From Dracaena cambodiana (lineage: Eukaryota > Streptophyta > Magnoliopsida > Asparagales > Asparagaceae): a DNA stretch of 64,000 nt. Positions 22,256-33,039 of the stretch are shown here, piece after piece; position 1 is the stretch's first letter, and each line of letters opens with the position of its first letter. The stretch covers positions 16,070,073 to 16,134,072 of the forward strand of contig JAYEPQ010000007.1 in the NCBI GenBank assembly GCA_036321105.1, given 5' to 3'. The position numbers were made by a program, and so were the translations under genes. The notes below the pieces were generated by a model, which did no database searches, was not told the DNA's origin, and saw only the letters and a list, made by a program, of their open reading frames with translations.

Positions 22256-22689
22256 AAGTTCTTTCATTCATAGTAGTTTTGGGTACTTAGAAAATTGTAT
22301 TCATTTCGAAATTATCAAGTTAACAGTTACCTCTGGTAATTAATATCAGAACCATCTTTCAGATACTCTCAGTTACGTAGAAAGAAAAGAACTTCATTAT
22401 TCATCATCAGAACAAAATTAAAGAGAATTCTCTAGTGTTGCAGTCAACAAGAGTGGATAAAAAAAAGAGAGAAAACTTGCTTCTGTAACCATCTTTTTCG
22501 GCATGGTTCAGATCAAAAAGTTTGCTCCTGCAGGCTCTTCTTCTGGAATGACAGACTTGCTTCTATAACCATCTCTTTTGGCATGATTCAGATCAAAAAG
22601 TTTGCTTCACAGCCTCCACTTCCAATTTGCTCTTGTAGCTTCCTTTTAAAGGACGGTTCGAGAGTATAATCTTGTTTCTTCTTGCTGAC
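22256..22689. other. Unassigned stretch with an 80-bp dimer
   Basis: Between the R3 minisatellite and the next LTR fragment. It contains an 80-bp direct repeat (units from 22476 and 22556, core 'ggcatggttcagatcaaaaa') and an A-rich purine run at 22458-22475. It may be R3 3'UTR, or internal sequence of the minus-strand LTR element that follows. No coding sequence is recognised. Confidence 0.4.
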
Positions 22690-23278
22690 AATGGTTAGGG
22701 AAAATGCATAAAGGAAAATCAAACGAGAGTATTTATAAGTTAGCACTCTTTTTTACAAAAGATGTAGGCTCTTAATGTGGCTATGGAGCATTGACATTGT
22801 ACTATATTGATGATCTGATACTTGGATTGGTCTTGAATGTGAAAAATCGATGAAGAACTTGCTAGTCGGCAATATTTGCGGTTGATCGGCATGCCCTCGT
22901 GTAGGAAATCTACTTGCTAAAGGTCTCCAAAGTTTGTCTCTTTCTTTTTTTTTTTTTTACGAAAAATTTCTCCTCTTGACCCTTATTTATAGTTTTTGGA
23001 GTTTCCTTACGAGATAAAATGAAATTCCATCACAACTTAATCTCTGAACTCGTATTTCAGTTAGATTTGAAATCTTCAATTCGGAGCAATTGGATATGAT
23101 TGGATTTGAAATTATAGTAAAATCCAAAAGAAATCCTTCTTTGGAAGCTAAATCAACCCCGCATACGTGAGGCTATCATCCCCGCAGGCTAACAGCCTCG
23201 CGTGGAGCTATTAACCTCGCGTGCACGAGGCTATTTTCCCCGTGTGGCTTGGTTCTTTTGAATTCATTTTTTCTCCTA
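22690..23278 (-). mobile_element. LTR fragment (-) truncated at a microsatellite
   Basis: Matches 6870-7440 over most of its length, with the same TATA context (22992-22984) and the same 'gcgtgcacgaggctatt' words (23165-23240). The match ends abruptly where the (CA)n run begins, so the LTR 5' end is gone. Confidence 0.6.
22984..22992 (-). promoter_or_regulatory. TATA box of LTR fragment
   Basis: CTATAAATA on the minus strand, in the same context as 7118-7126. Confidence 0.5.
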
Positions 23279-23281
23279 CAT

Positions 23282-23406
<125 letters not shown>

Positions 23407-23559
23407 GATAATCCTAGCGTCCAAAGCTTTGACCTCGATCGTTTAAAGTCCCAATTTCAGCATTCAATATAAATGCATCAAAGTTGAGCAATAGCTCAAT
23501 TTTTTTCCATCAACCGGTTTTTTCAATATATTTGCAAAATTCTTTCTGCCCTCAATCTT

Positions 23560-25140
23560 CTCCAATTTTCATTGACCATCCTCCAACAAGGATCAAATAA
23601 AGTGATATCTCAAGTGAATATATTTAGTCTGTCAATGGTACGTCGAGTTCTTAGCAAAATGAATTACACTCTGACTGTCACTGAACAACCTGTAATCCAC
23701 TCCTTCAAAATCAAATTCACTCATCAATCGCTGCACTCAAATAAACTCCTTATTTACTTCTGCAGCTGCCACTTACTCAGCTTCTATCGAAAATAAAGTA
23801 ACAATTGATTGTAATTTTGAAATCTAACTTACTATTGTCCCTCCTACAATAAAGACATAACATGTAGTGCTTTTGCCAATGTCTCTATCACCCGCATGGT
23901 CTGAATCCATAAAACCTTGCACATCAATGTTATCACCCGCAAAACACAAATAATATTTTGAAGTACCTTTCAAATACCTGAAAATTCACTTCACTGCTTG
24001 CCAATGTTCTTTCCCAGGGTTCTTCATGAATCTACTCACTACTCCCACTGCATATGCAATATCTGGTCTTTTACTCACCATTGCATATATGAAACTCCCA
24101 ACGGCCGATGAATAAGACACATTTTCCATGTGTCTCATCTCCTCATCTGTCTTAGCACCCTAGTCCTTTGACAGTTTGAACTGACCACTAAGAACTGTAG
24201 TTACCTGTTTTTTATTCTCCATTTTGAATCTCTCCAACATCTTCTTGATGTACCCTTCTTGAGATAAGCTCAATTTCTTACTTTTCTTATCTCGGGTAAT
24301 TTGCATCCCAAGAAGTTGTTTGGCCTCACCCATGTCCTTCATAGAGAATCTCTTTGCCAACTTCCTCTTCAGATCATTGATTTTCTTCATGCATGAACCT
24401 GCCACAAGTATATCTACATACAAAGTAAATATAATAAAATTACCGTTCTTAAACTTTTGTAGATATACACAATGATTTGAATTGCATCTCGCAAAATCTG
24501 AATCCAACATAAACTTGTCGAATTTCAAGTACCATTGCCTCGGGACCTGTTTCAATCCATACAAACTCATTTTCAGTCGACATACTCAATTCTCCTTTCC
24601 TTTAACTTCATATCCCTCCGGCTGTTTCATATATATTTTCTCCTCCAAATCACCATAAAGGAAAGCAGTCTTCATATCAAGTTACTCTAAATACAATTCT
24701 TTCACAGCCACAATGCTCAATATTGTTCTGATAGAAGTCATCTTCACAACTAATGCAAATATCTCATTGAAGTCAATACATTTTCAATGACCGAATCCCT
24801 TCACTATAAGTCTAGCCTTGTATCTTTGTGTCTCTCCTGCTTCATGTTTCACCTCGTATAACCACTTATTCAATACTTTCATCTCTTCCAGTCTCTTTAT
24901 CAATTCCCATGTATGATTTTACTCCAAAGAAGACTTCTCATCACACATGGTTTGCTTCCACTTAAGAAAAAACTTATCCTGCATAACCTCTTGGTAACTC
25001 TCTGGTTTACCTACATCAGTATAAAAAATATGATATAAAAAAAGACAAAATTTTTTAGTTGGCTTCCTTATCCTAGTGCTCCTCTTCAAATTGGGAACAC
25101 TCTCTGATGATTAACTAGAACCATCTAATTCAGCCAGTGG
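23560..25140 (-). pseudogene. C1 reverse transcriptase and RNase H
   Basis: The RT N-terminal half (about 25140-24600) is fragmented. The C-terminal half is open at 24570-24160, with SLYGLKQVPRQWYLKFD and the GEAKQLLGMQI segment. The catalytic tetrad reads LYVDILVAG: one Asp codon of the usual YVDD is missing (24420-24412), which should abolish polymerisation. RNase H follows at about 23950-23560, recognised by a DSDHAGDRD-like segment, STTCYVF and a DSQSVI-like segment. The normal product is the copia polymerase; this copy is dead. Confidence 0.85.
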
Positions 25141-25149
25141 CTCTTTCTC

Positions 25150-26190
25150 TTATTTAGTTTCATCTGAAACTTGTGTATTCTCAAGTGTAGCCATTTTTTC
25201 TCCTTCAAATGCAAGTATTTCTTTCTTTCTTTCATCCATGGGATCCATCCCATCCTGTGACTCATCCAGCTCTAAGTGCTCCTCCTCAACTATTTTCTCA
25301 CTCTTTCTCTTTATTCGGTCTTTATACATACAACCCTCATTAAATACTACATCTCTGCTACGAATCACCTTGTTATGCTCATAATTCTATAAGAAATAAC
25401 TATATTCATCGCCACCGTAACTAATGAATGCACACTTTTAAGATTTAGAATCAAGCTTCTTTCTCATCTCATGATCCACATGCGCATATGCTATACAACC
25501 AAATATCTTTAAAAATGAATAATTCACAGTCTTACTAGACCACACCTCCTCTGGAATTCTTCCATCTAAAATATTAGCTGGTTCCTCTTAATCAGATAGA
25601 CTGTCGTATTTACAGCGACTCCCCAAAATTGTAAAGGCAAACCTACATGTAGTCTCATACTCTGAGCTCGCTCCAAAATGATTCTATTCATTCTCTCAAC
25701 CTCGCCATTCTGCTGCGGCGTCCTCGGTACAGTCTTCACTCTCCTGATTCTGTGGGTAGAGTAATAGTCATTGAACTCCTCATTGCAAAATTCCCCACTA
25801 TTGTCTGACAACAGACATTTCACCTTCAAACATGTTTCATTCTTAATAAGAGCTTTTCATACGTTGAAAATCTTGAAGACATCAGATTTATGTTTAAGTG
25901 TAAACGCCCATATTTTCCTGCTTGCATCATCTATGAAAGTAACAAAATAAGAATTACCTCCAAGAGACTTTATCGAAGAAGGCCCCCATACATCTGTATG
26001 CACCAACTCTAATCTCTCAGTTTTTTTCTTGCCATCCTTCATAAACCTAACTCTTTTCTGCTTCCCAAATACACAGTTCTCGCAGAAATCAAAGTTAGCA
26101 TATTTCATATCTGTCAACATATCTCTGGATTGCAACACCCTCATGCGGCTCTCACTCAAGTGACTGAGTCTCTGATACCATAAGGTAGCC
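25150..26190 (-). pseudogene. C1 integrase
   Basis: The zinc-binding region (CENCVFGKQKRVRF) and the first catalytic Asp (HTDVWGP) lie in 26159-25857. After a break, 25829-25566 carries the second Asp (LLSDNSGEF) and the catalytic Glu (PQQNGEVERMNR). The linker toward RT (25368-25150) is acidic and variable. The catalytic triad is retained although the frame is interrupted between segments. Confidence 0.85.
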
Positions 26191-26193
26191 TTC

Positions 26194-26685
26194 TCATTCT
26201 ACACGATGGCCAAAGAAAATAAAGTGATCTACCGAGCTTGAGAGTAAATATAGTATTCTCACTCTCTCGCCCTTGACCACTACCATTGCTCCTTTGCTAA
26301 TCTTCCACTGTTTCCTCTCAAATGAGATATGATAACCCTCGCCATCCAGCTTGCTAACAGATATTAAATTCTTCTTCAAATATGGTATGTGCCTGACCTC
26401 TTGTAAAAGCAACTTTCCACTACTATGCAACTTCAACTGAATTGTCCCCTTACCGACAATCTTGCACTCATGCCCATTATCAACAGTCACATGTCCAAAT
26501 TCACGTTGGACATAATTATCAAACCATTCTCTGCGAGCAGTACAATGGAGCGAAACCCTTGAATCTACAAGCCACATATCCGTCTTTGATTCTGTATGAG
26601 CAAACAAGCACAAGTCATCATACTCTTTACTTGGATTTACCACATTCGCTCCTTCCTTATCTTCATTTGGACAATCCTTCTTCAT
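26194..26685 (-). pseudogene. C1 protease
   Basis: Open for 163 codons. The active site reads WLVDSRVSLH where copia proteases have D-S/T-G, so the essential Gly is Arg. Downstream it has VRHIPYLKKNLISVSKLD, typical of the copia protease to integrase junction. A gag zinc knuckle (C-x2-C-x4-H-x4-C, around 26720-26670, with a stop inside) precedes it. Confidence 0.8.
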
Positions 26686-26756
26686 ATGACCCTCTGTCTC
26701 ACATTTTCAACACACTAAATTTTCTTGAACTTTTCTTTAGATTTCGATCTCCCTCT

Positions 26757-27440
26757 TCACTTCAACTCCCTGTTTAAACTTCTACCCCTTTTCTTCCATC
26801 TGTCATTATCAACAGACAGAACAATACTTGTAGAAATTGTGCTCTCACCCATGCTCTTTTTTATCAATTTATCATTCATGATAGTACTCACAACATCATC
26901 AAATTTAAGAGCAGTGTTGGAAGTATTGTTAATGACTATAACAATATTACTCCAACTATCCGGTACCGAACATATAAATATCAAAACTTTAATGTCATCA
27001 GGAAAGACAAACTCTAAGGATTTAATTTGTGCCCATAATGTGTTAAATTCGTTCAAATGATTAACAACTGAACTATCAGAACATATTCTCAAATTAAACA
27101 ACTTTTTCATTAAAAATAGCCTATTTGAAGTAGACGGCTTCTCATAAAATTTGGCCAATGCTGACATCAAACATGAATTTGTTTTCTCCTTGGAGACGTT
27201 GAACACAATCTGTTTTGTCAGGCACAATCGAATCTGTGCCAAAACGCTCTTGTCGAACAATTAATACTCATCATCAGTCATCTTTTCTAACTTTCCTCCA
27301 AACAGTGGTTGATGTAAATTTTTCTGATATAAATAATGTTCCATCATTGGAAGTCTATCCCATCAAATCTTTCAATTTTTTCCTTCCTATTTTTCGCCAT
27401 AACTCCCACTCAAAATCAATACCGATCTGAGCGAAATCTG
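26757..27440 (-). pseudogene. gag: C1 gag
   Basis: 27260-26757 encodes a UBN2/copia-type gag: MSALAKFYEKPS, NHLNEFNTLWAQIKSL and LIFICSVPDSW are characteristic. The N-terminal part (27440-27260) contains stops. The product would form the capsid. Confidence 0.8.
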
Positions 27441-27447
27441 ACCCGAA

Positions 27448-27464
27448 CCAGGACTCTGATACCA
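27448..27464 (-). other. C1 tRNA-iMet primer-binding site
   Basis: TGGTATCAGAGTCCTGG on the minus strand, three bases after the LTR end. TGGTATCAGAG is the classic initiator-Met tRNA PBS of plant copia elements. Confidence 0.9.
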
Positions 27465-27467
27465 ATT

Positions 27468-27988
27468 GTTAGCAAAAATATAGGAATAATACTAATGCAA
27501 CAACCAGCGGAATCTACTAGTTAACCGAAAAGAAAAATAGAGAGACAGTGAATATGCAGATTTAACATGGTTCGGCAATGTGTCTACGTCCAAAGGGACA
27601 CGATCGAAAACTTCCACTATATTAAAAGAGATTATAGTACTCTTCGTCTCAACTACAAGAGAAATCAAATGAGATCACACAAAATACAAGATCAAACTCT
27701 CACCTTACAAAAGGAACACGATGATCTTACTTGTGCTTTTGCTTCAACCGTAACCACAAAGGAAGCACCTGAACCCTTCCTTTTGTCTTCGGCCGACCCT
27801 CTCCTTTGATTCCTTCGGCCAAAATCAAGAATAGCAGCAGGAAATCAATTAGCTTAAGCCGCCCCCACTAATTCTTTTTCTTTGCTTTCGGCCAAAAAAA
27901 ATTCGCAGCAGCAGCACAATGATTTCAATAGCAACAACCGCATCAAGGAGAAGAAAACCCTCGGCCAATCTCATGTCCTAACTGCACA

Positions 27989-28080
<92 letters not shown>

Positions 28081-28156
28081 CATTACAGGTTTGGGCTGGT
28101 TTTGGACCCGTTTGGATGGACTAAACCCGTGCGGCAATAGGGTTCCATTAGCAACA
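27468..28156 (-). mobile_element. C1 5' LTR (about 689 bp) with internal (TA)n
   Basis: On the minus strand it runs from TGTTGCTAATGG (28156) to TTGCTAACA (27468), with matching terminal inverted bases. A (TA)n array at 27990-28079 lies inside it. No second LTR copy is present in the window. Confidence 0.7.
27990..28079. repeat. (TA)n microsatellite inside the copia LTR
   Basis: TA run of about 44 units. Confidence 0.95.
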
Positions 28157-28254
28157 TGTATATGTACTTTTATTCAAACTTTTCCTACTTTGTTATATTA
28201 TATTAAAGGAATGCGGAAGGCAACAACTCACTATAATGATTACAAAAGAAAAGA

Positions 28255-28256
<2 letters not shown>

Positions 28257-28313
<57 letters not shown>
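28257..28313. repeat. (TA)n microsatellite, left flank of MITE
   Basis: TA run of about 28 units directly abutting the left arm of the inverted repeat. Confidence 0.95.
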
Positions 28314-28317
<4 letters not shown>

Positions 28318-28524
28318 AAACGGAAAATTCACCGACGATTAAGAGAGTTTCTTCACCGCTGGTTAGGTGACCCAATACAATTATTACATATAGCGCTACT
28401 TAAGCTAACAAATAAAAGAACTCGTTTAACCGCCCTTTGAGTGGCGCTACGTGTAATAATTTTGTTGGACCGCCTAAGCGGTGGTGAATGAACTCTATTC
28501 ACTGCCGTTGAATTTTCCGTTTAC

Positions 28525-28527
<3 letters not shown>
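28314..28527. mobile_element. MITE-like inverted-repeat element inserted in a TA microsatellite
   Basis: The left arm from 28314 and the reverse complement of the right arm from 28527 align for about 95 bp with few gaps. Both contain AAACGGAAAATTCA, TTATTACA and TAGCGC. The non-paired centre is about 30 bp. There is no coding capacity. Both ends are followed directly by (TA)n, so TA is the natural target. This resembles the rice Micron elements, described as microsatellite-targeting MITEs; family identity is unproven. Confidence 0.7.

Positions 28528-28602
<75 letters not shown>
28528..28602. repeat. (TA)n microsatellite, right flank of MITE
   Basis: TA run of about 37 units following the right arm. 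Confidence 0.95.
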
Positions 28603-28604
<2 letters not shown>

Positions 28605-28783
28605 CACCAGACCCAAAATATTATCTTGTCATATGAGTGCTAAAATAAAGTACATTGCCTCCATTATTCAAGCGGTGTATAGTTCGATAAGGAAAATATA
28701 AATAAGTCTATATTTTTGGATTTTATTCGGCAGTAACGATGCCGGACTCCAGGTATGATCTTGAAGTTGGAGTGTAAATGTTG

Positions 28784-28825
<42 letters not shown>
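28784..28825. repeat. (TA)n microsatellite
   Basis: TA run of about 20 units. Confidence 0.9.
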
Positions 28826-28829
<4 letters not shown>

Positions 28830-29204
28830 TAAATTGAATACTATCAGCAAATGAGTAGTACGAATACATTGAATACTATAAAAAGCCCACATAGAAGTTA
28901 TCTGTTCCATCCCTACAAAGAACACAACATTGAATGATATATCTGTTACTTGGAAAAGTTGAGGACCTTGCCCTGCAAACTGTGACTACCTTTGCCTCAT
29001 TTTGGCAAAGTTACTTGCTGTATCAGGCGCCAAGTATTTCATTTTCTGGCCGTAGAATCCTTTTGGAAGGGGACCAAGTTCTGTTCATCCGATCACATCA
29101 TACTTTTCGCTATAAAACCCTTCCCTTTCTTTCGCAGGAAAAATCCAATATGAACTTCTATCAACTCAATTCAGATACGGGACAAATAAGAATAAAAAAA
29201 TAAT

Positions 29205-29208
<4 letters not shown>
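28826..29208. other. Unassigned segment between two TA arrays
   Basis: Near-even base composition and no retroelement match that I recognise. A TATAAAAC motif at 29111-29118 lies about 32 bp upstream of an ATG at 29150 that opens only 18 codons. It could be a promoter remnant or simply the interior of another TA-flanked element; I see no terminal inverted repeat. Confidence 0.3.

Positions 29209-29284
<76 letters not shown>
29209..29284. repeat. (TA)n microsatellite
   Basis: TA run of about 38 units, 190 bp before the R4 LTR. Confidence 0.95.
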
Positions 29285-29286
<2 letters not shown>

Positions 29287-29475
29287 CAAATAGCGGAATA
29301 CAAATGAAGGATATGGTTGCAAAGAGAGTGAGCAATCACTTAGTCTGAATACGCATTCTCTAGTAGATTCGAGCTCGATCTGGAATAAGATTATTTTGGT
29401 GTTATGAATGAATTTATTTGAGTTTTATCTTGATATTCATTGTATTCCTTTTTATATAAATAATTTTGTGATATA

Positions 29476-30154
29476 TGTTGACAGTGAAAATTTCTAAGTA
29501 AAATGGGATTTTCCACAACAGAACGCGGAGCTAACTTTGTAGCTCCGCATTTGGCTATTTTAGCCTCGCGTTTGAATAAAATGCGAAACTATTCAATAGC
29601 TCTGCGTTCTGATTTCTTAGCTCCGCGTTTTGATGCGATTAGCTCTGCGTGAGCAGATAACCAGAATCCTGAATTGATTGAGATTAAGATTTTGGCTTAT
29701 CCAATACCCAAATTAAGTCCAATCAGAACTCTAAATCAAGAGATTTAAATCAAAACTATGATATTTGATTGGAATCCTTGACGAATACAAATTCTATTTA
29801 AATAGAAACTCTCATATTGATTTAAGGCTATAAATACCCCCTTGAAGAAGCCCTAGGGATCTTTTTTATCATCTTTTTCGCATCTTAGAGAATTCGAATT
29901 ACGCGTGAGAGCCTTGAATTCGTGAAGACTAGAGAAGATCAAGATCAAGTCGGCCGCCGTCATCTTCAAGAGAGAAGATTATCGTCATCAGATCGTCAAA
30001 AGAAACTACTAGTTAGATCCTATCGTTACGAGATCCCACGTTTTATTGTAAAAGAGAGCGATAAATATAAATCCTCTCGTTTGTTCTTTTCTTGTTCACT
30101 TTCATTGTAATTAAGTTATTTCAATGGAAGGAAGCAAAATTTCTGTTGCGAACA
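29476..30154 (+). mobile_element. R4 5' LTR (679 bp)
   Basis: TGTTGACAG ... GAACA. The R5 LTR (44604-45282) is the same length in reverse and closely similar. U3 carries at least seven variants of 'agctccgcgttt' and 'agcctcgcgttt' between 29522 and 29655. Confidence 0.85.
29828..29836 (+). promoter_or_regulatory. TATA box of R4 LTR
   Basis: CTATAAATA followed by CCCCC, about 175 bp after the U3 GC-word cluster and about 290 bp before the gag ATG. Confidence 0.65.
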
Positions 30155-30157
30155 AAC

Positions 30158-30176
30158 AGGCGACCACAGTGGGAGA
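30158..30176 (+). other. R4 primer-binding site (mutated)
   Basis: AGGCGACCACAGTGGGAGA. R5 has TGG at the first three bases, so the base pairing to the A of tRNA CCA is lost here. Confidence 0.65.
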
Positions 30177-30680
30177 AATCTCTATCACCAAAGAACAGAT
30201 CGTGGTACAATCTAACGTCGAAAGGATCAGATCCAACATGAGCATGCTAGTCGTGAAGATCGACCAGCAGACGTATGAGGAGTACCTCTCTTCTGAGTCA
30301 GGTAACTTGACCGAAACGAGGCGCTATCGTCACGTGCGCTCCAATACCCGTAAATCGGGTAATCGAAAATCCACCGTTAATCGGGGACCCTTGGAGCCCG
30401 CGGCCATAGAGCCGTCGTTTGGGTAGGAAACCCTAGTAGAGGACGACCTCTTTACTGCTGAAGAAAGCTCGGGAATTGGATTGACCAGAACCCAACTCCG
30501 AAATAGAAATCGGAGAGCTATGCAAAAGGCCCTCAAAGCACGTATTGAACGCAAGGCTAACTTCACTGTAAAATGCGAGGATACAGTACCTCGCGATTTG
30601 GCAAGCGTTAATCGCAAGACCAGTCACTATCGCGTTAAACGCGAAACTACAACTTGCGTTAATTGTAAGGACAAGCCAAC

Positions 30681-30932
30681 GTGTGATTCTCCACGCGAGG
30701 CTACTACTGAGCTTAGCGATAAACACGAAGCCAGTAAGACTTGCGATAAATGCAAGATTTTTGACACTCTCGTTAATCGCGAGGATAAAATTTCCTTAGA
30801 TCCAGCGTGTGATTCTCCACGCGAGGCTACTACTGAGCTTAGCGATAAACGCGAAGCCAGTAACACTTGCATTAATCGCAAGACTCCTCAGCTCCGCATA
30901 AATCGCGAAGATGATTGGCAAATTTGCGTTAA
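30681..30932 (+). repeat. 126-bp in-frame coding repeat in R4 gag (2 units)
   Basis: Units start at 30681 and 30807 with the same 'gtgtgattctccacgcgagg'. 126 bp is 42 codons, so expansion keeps the frame. Each unit encodes CDSPREATTELSDK and a TCxxxK segment. R5 has four such units. Confidence 0.8.
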
Positions 30933-33039
30933 TCACAAAAAATCGCGCTAAACGCGAAGTTATGACTTGTGTTAATCGCAAGAGTAAACCAACTTGCAAG
31001 AATTTTCTTCCACGAGGGGCTAAGATTCCAGAAGATAAACTATTGCAAATACGTCAAGCCAGCGTAAAACGCGAGGCTAGCGTATCCAAACGCGAGGCTA
31101 TTTCTCAGCCCCGCGTGTCAAAACGCGAAGCTACTTCTCAGCTCCGTATATCAAAATGCGAAGCTACTGCTCAGTTCCACGTAAATCAACCTGAATACAA
31201 AATTAGGGTTGATCATTGCACTGTTGGACCAGAACTTGACACCAATAGTTCCGAGAAGCTCCAGTCGGCCCCTGGACCCTCTCAATGGATGAGTGGGCCC
31301 CACGACTCCATATCTAAGGCCACTGATCTCATAGAATATCTAACCAAGAAAAGGAGTATAAATCAAGTTCAGTCTGAACCTACTTGTCATTGCCAGCAGC
31401 TTATGACAGCAATATCTGCTGTAGTGGACAGTTGTTGCTGCAGCAAGAACAGAGTATCGGTGTTCGACCGATTAATTGAGTCGGACAAAAACCCTACTAA
31501 AAAGACAAAAACTGCTCCCCGAGAAAAAGAATGGAGAGTTGTAACTTCTAATATGGTCACAAAGGGTAAGAAAATCATAGAAAAGAATGGTGATTCAGAA
31601 TCAAGCGATGAAGAACCTTATCATTTTACCCGACTTAAGTCAGGCGCTATTCTGGCCCGAAACTATAAGAAACTTGTGAAAGGTTCTTATGACGACGATA
31701 GTGATAACTCGGCCATAGTCTCTCTTCGTTCTTCGACATCATCTAAATTGAAGAAGTCAGTATCACATATGATGGATAGATCTGACGATATCGACCAAAG
31801 ATTTGAGGCCCAAGAACAAATGATTCGGGAGCAACAAAAAACAATCGAGGATCTTAAAATGATGCTCTAAAGAGTGGTGGAAAATACTCAAAAAATTGTC
31901 GAGGATAACGCCAAGAAGGGAAAAGAAACTCCGTTCAACAAAATAAACGAGGAAGATAAAGAAGAAAAAGCCCACTCGACACATGAGAACGAGGATAAAT
32001 ATTCTTTACATGATCCTCATGAAGAGAAAATTGAGAAGTTACAAAGCCAACTCTAAGCACTAATGCACAAGCAGAAGTGGAAAGAATTAGGGGTCTCAAG
32101 ACCATACCCGCCTGAATGGGATTTGGTACCATACCCTGAGAAATACAAACCGCTCAAATTGGAGCCATATGACGGGAAAGGATCTCCCAGTCAACATATT
32201 AATTACTTTTTGTCTCAGGCAGGGCACTTAATGGACAATGACCCAGTAATGACCAAGATATTTACAAGTACCTTGTGAGGGCCTGCCTTCGCTTGATTTA
32301 TGCAGTTGCCCCCAAGGTATTATTAATACCTAGTTTGATGTTGAGAAGCAATTTCTTGCACATTTCTTCGAGGATGATACTGAAATTTCGTTCATTCCCT
32401 CCTTGCAACTAAATAAGGGGAATAAGAAACGGTAAAAGACTTTATAGAAAGATTTCGGAAGAAGTCAGCGCACTGCAAACATGGAATGGTCCGGAAAACT
32501 CTGGTAAAGACATGTCGGCATAATTTCAAGACTAGCGTACTCTTAAAAATGGGAGTCGTAGAGTCTAAGACTTGGAAGGATTTGCTCAAATAAGGAGAGC
32601 AAGCCGAAAACTTGATCCGCCCAGTTGAGGAGTCTCGCGGAACAAGAAATGCTGGAAATAACAGGCCGTACACACAAAATAATAACAAGAATAAAGGAAA
32701 AGCGGCAATGATATCAGAAGTCGTTCTACAGAAGACAAATCCTCCGAGCCCAAAGCCTCAAAATCAAAAAGGCATGAGACAGAATAGGCCCCAGCAAGAG
32801 AGGACCTATACCTTTAAGGCAGAACAAACGCCTACACTCTTCCATCTGCTCCTTAGGAAGGAAATGCTGAAACTTCCAGAAAATAGGAAACCGGAGGACG
32901 CTGGCAAAACCAACGACCCCAATTATTGTCTCTACCACAGGAATGTCGGACACCCTACTGAGATTGTTATCCTCTGAAGAACAAGATCCAAATATTGATA
33001 GAAGTTGGAGTCTTGACGCTAAAAAAGGAGCAAAATAAG

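Larger units (their letters stand above)
30124..32980 (+). pseudogene. gag: R4 gag pseudogene with N-terminal extension
   Basis: ATG at 30124 is 31 bp inside the LTR, and the frame reads through the PBS as NKQATTVGEIS. It then encodes VVQSNVERIRSNM, an Arg-rich stretch (RTQLRNRNRRAM), a Cys/Lys/Glu-rich repeat zone (30580-31170), a conserved segment with CHCQQLM and SCCCSKNRVSVF (31380-31470), a coiled-coil-like end (DQRFEAQEQMIREQQKTIEDL), the gag domain (32063-32600) and a knuckle-type motif YCLYHRNVGHPT (about 32924). TAG at 30424, a frameshift near 30940, and stops at 31868, 32054 and 32276 break it. R5 has a Gln codon at the first of these. The capsid function is dead. Confidence 0.85.

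Noticed and set aside
22458..22475. Purine run as the R3 polypurine tract marking a 3' LTR
   Set aside because: The following sequence does not match the R3 5' LTR start, and no second LTR copy was found.
29105..29205. Possible host gene start with TATA box
   Set aside because: Only 18 codons follow the ATG and a TA array comes next; kept only as an unassigned segment.
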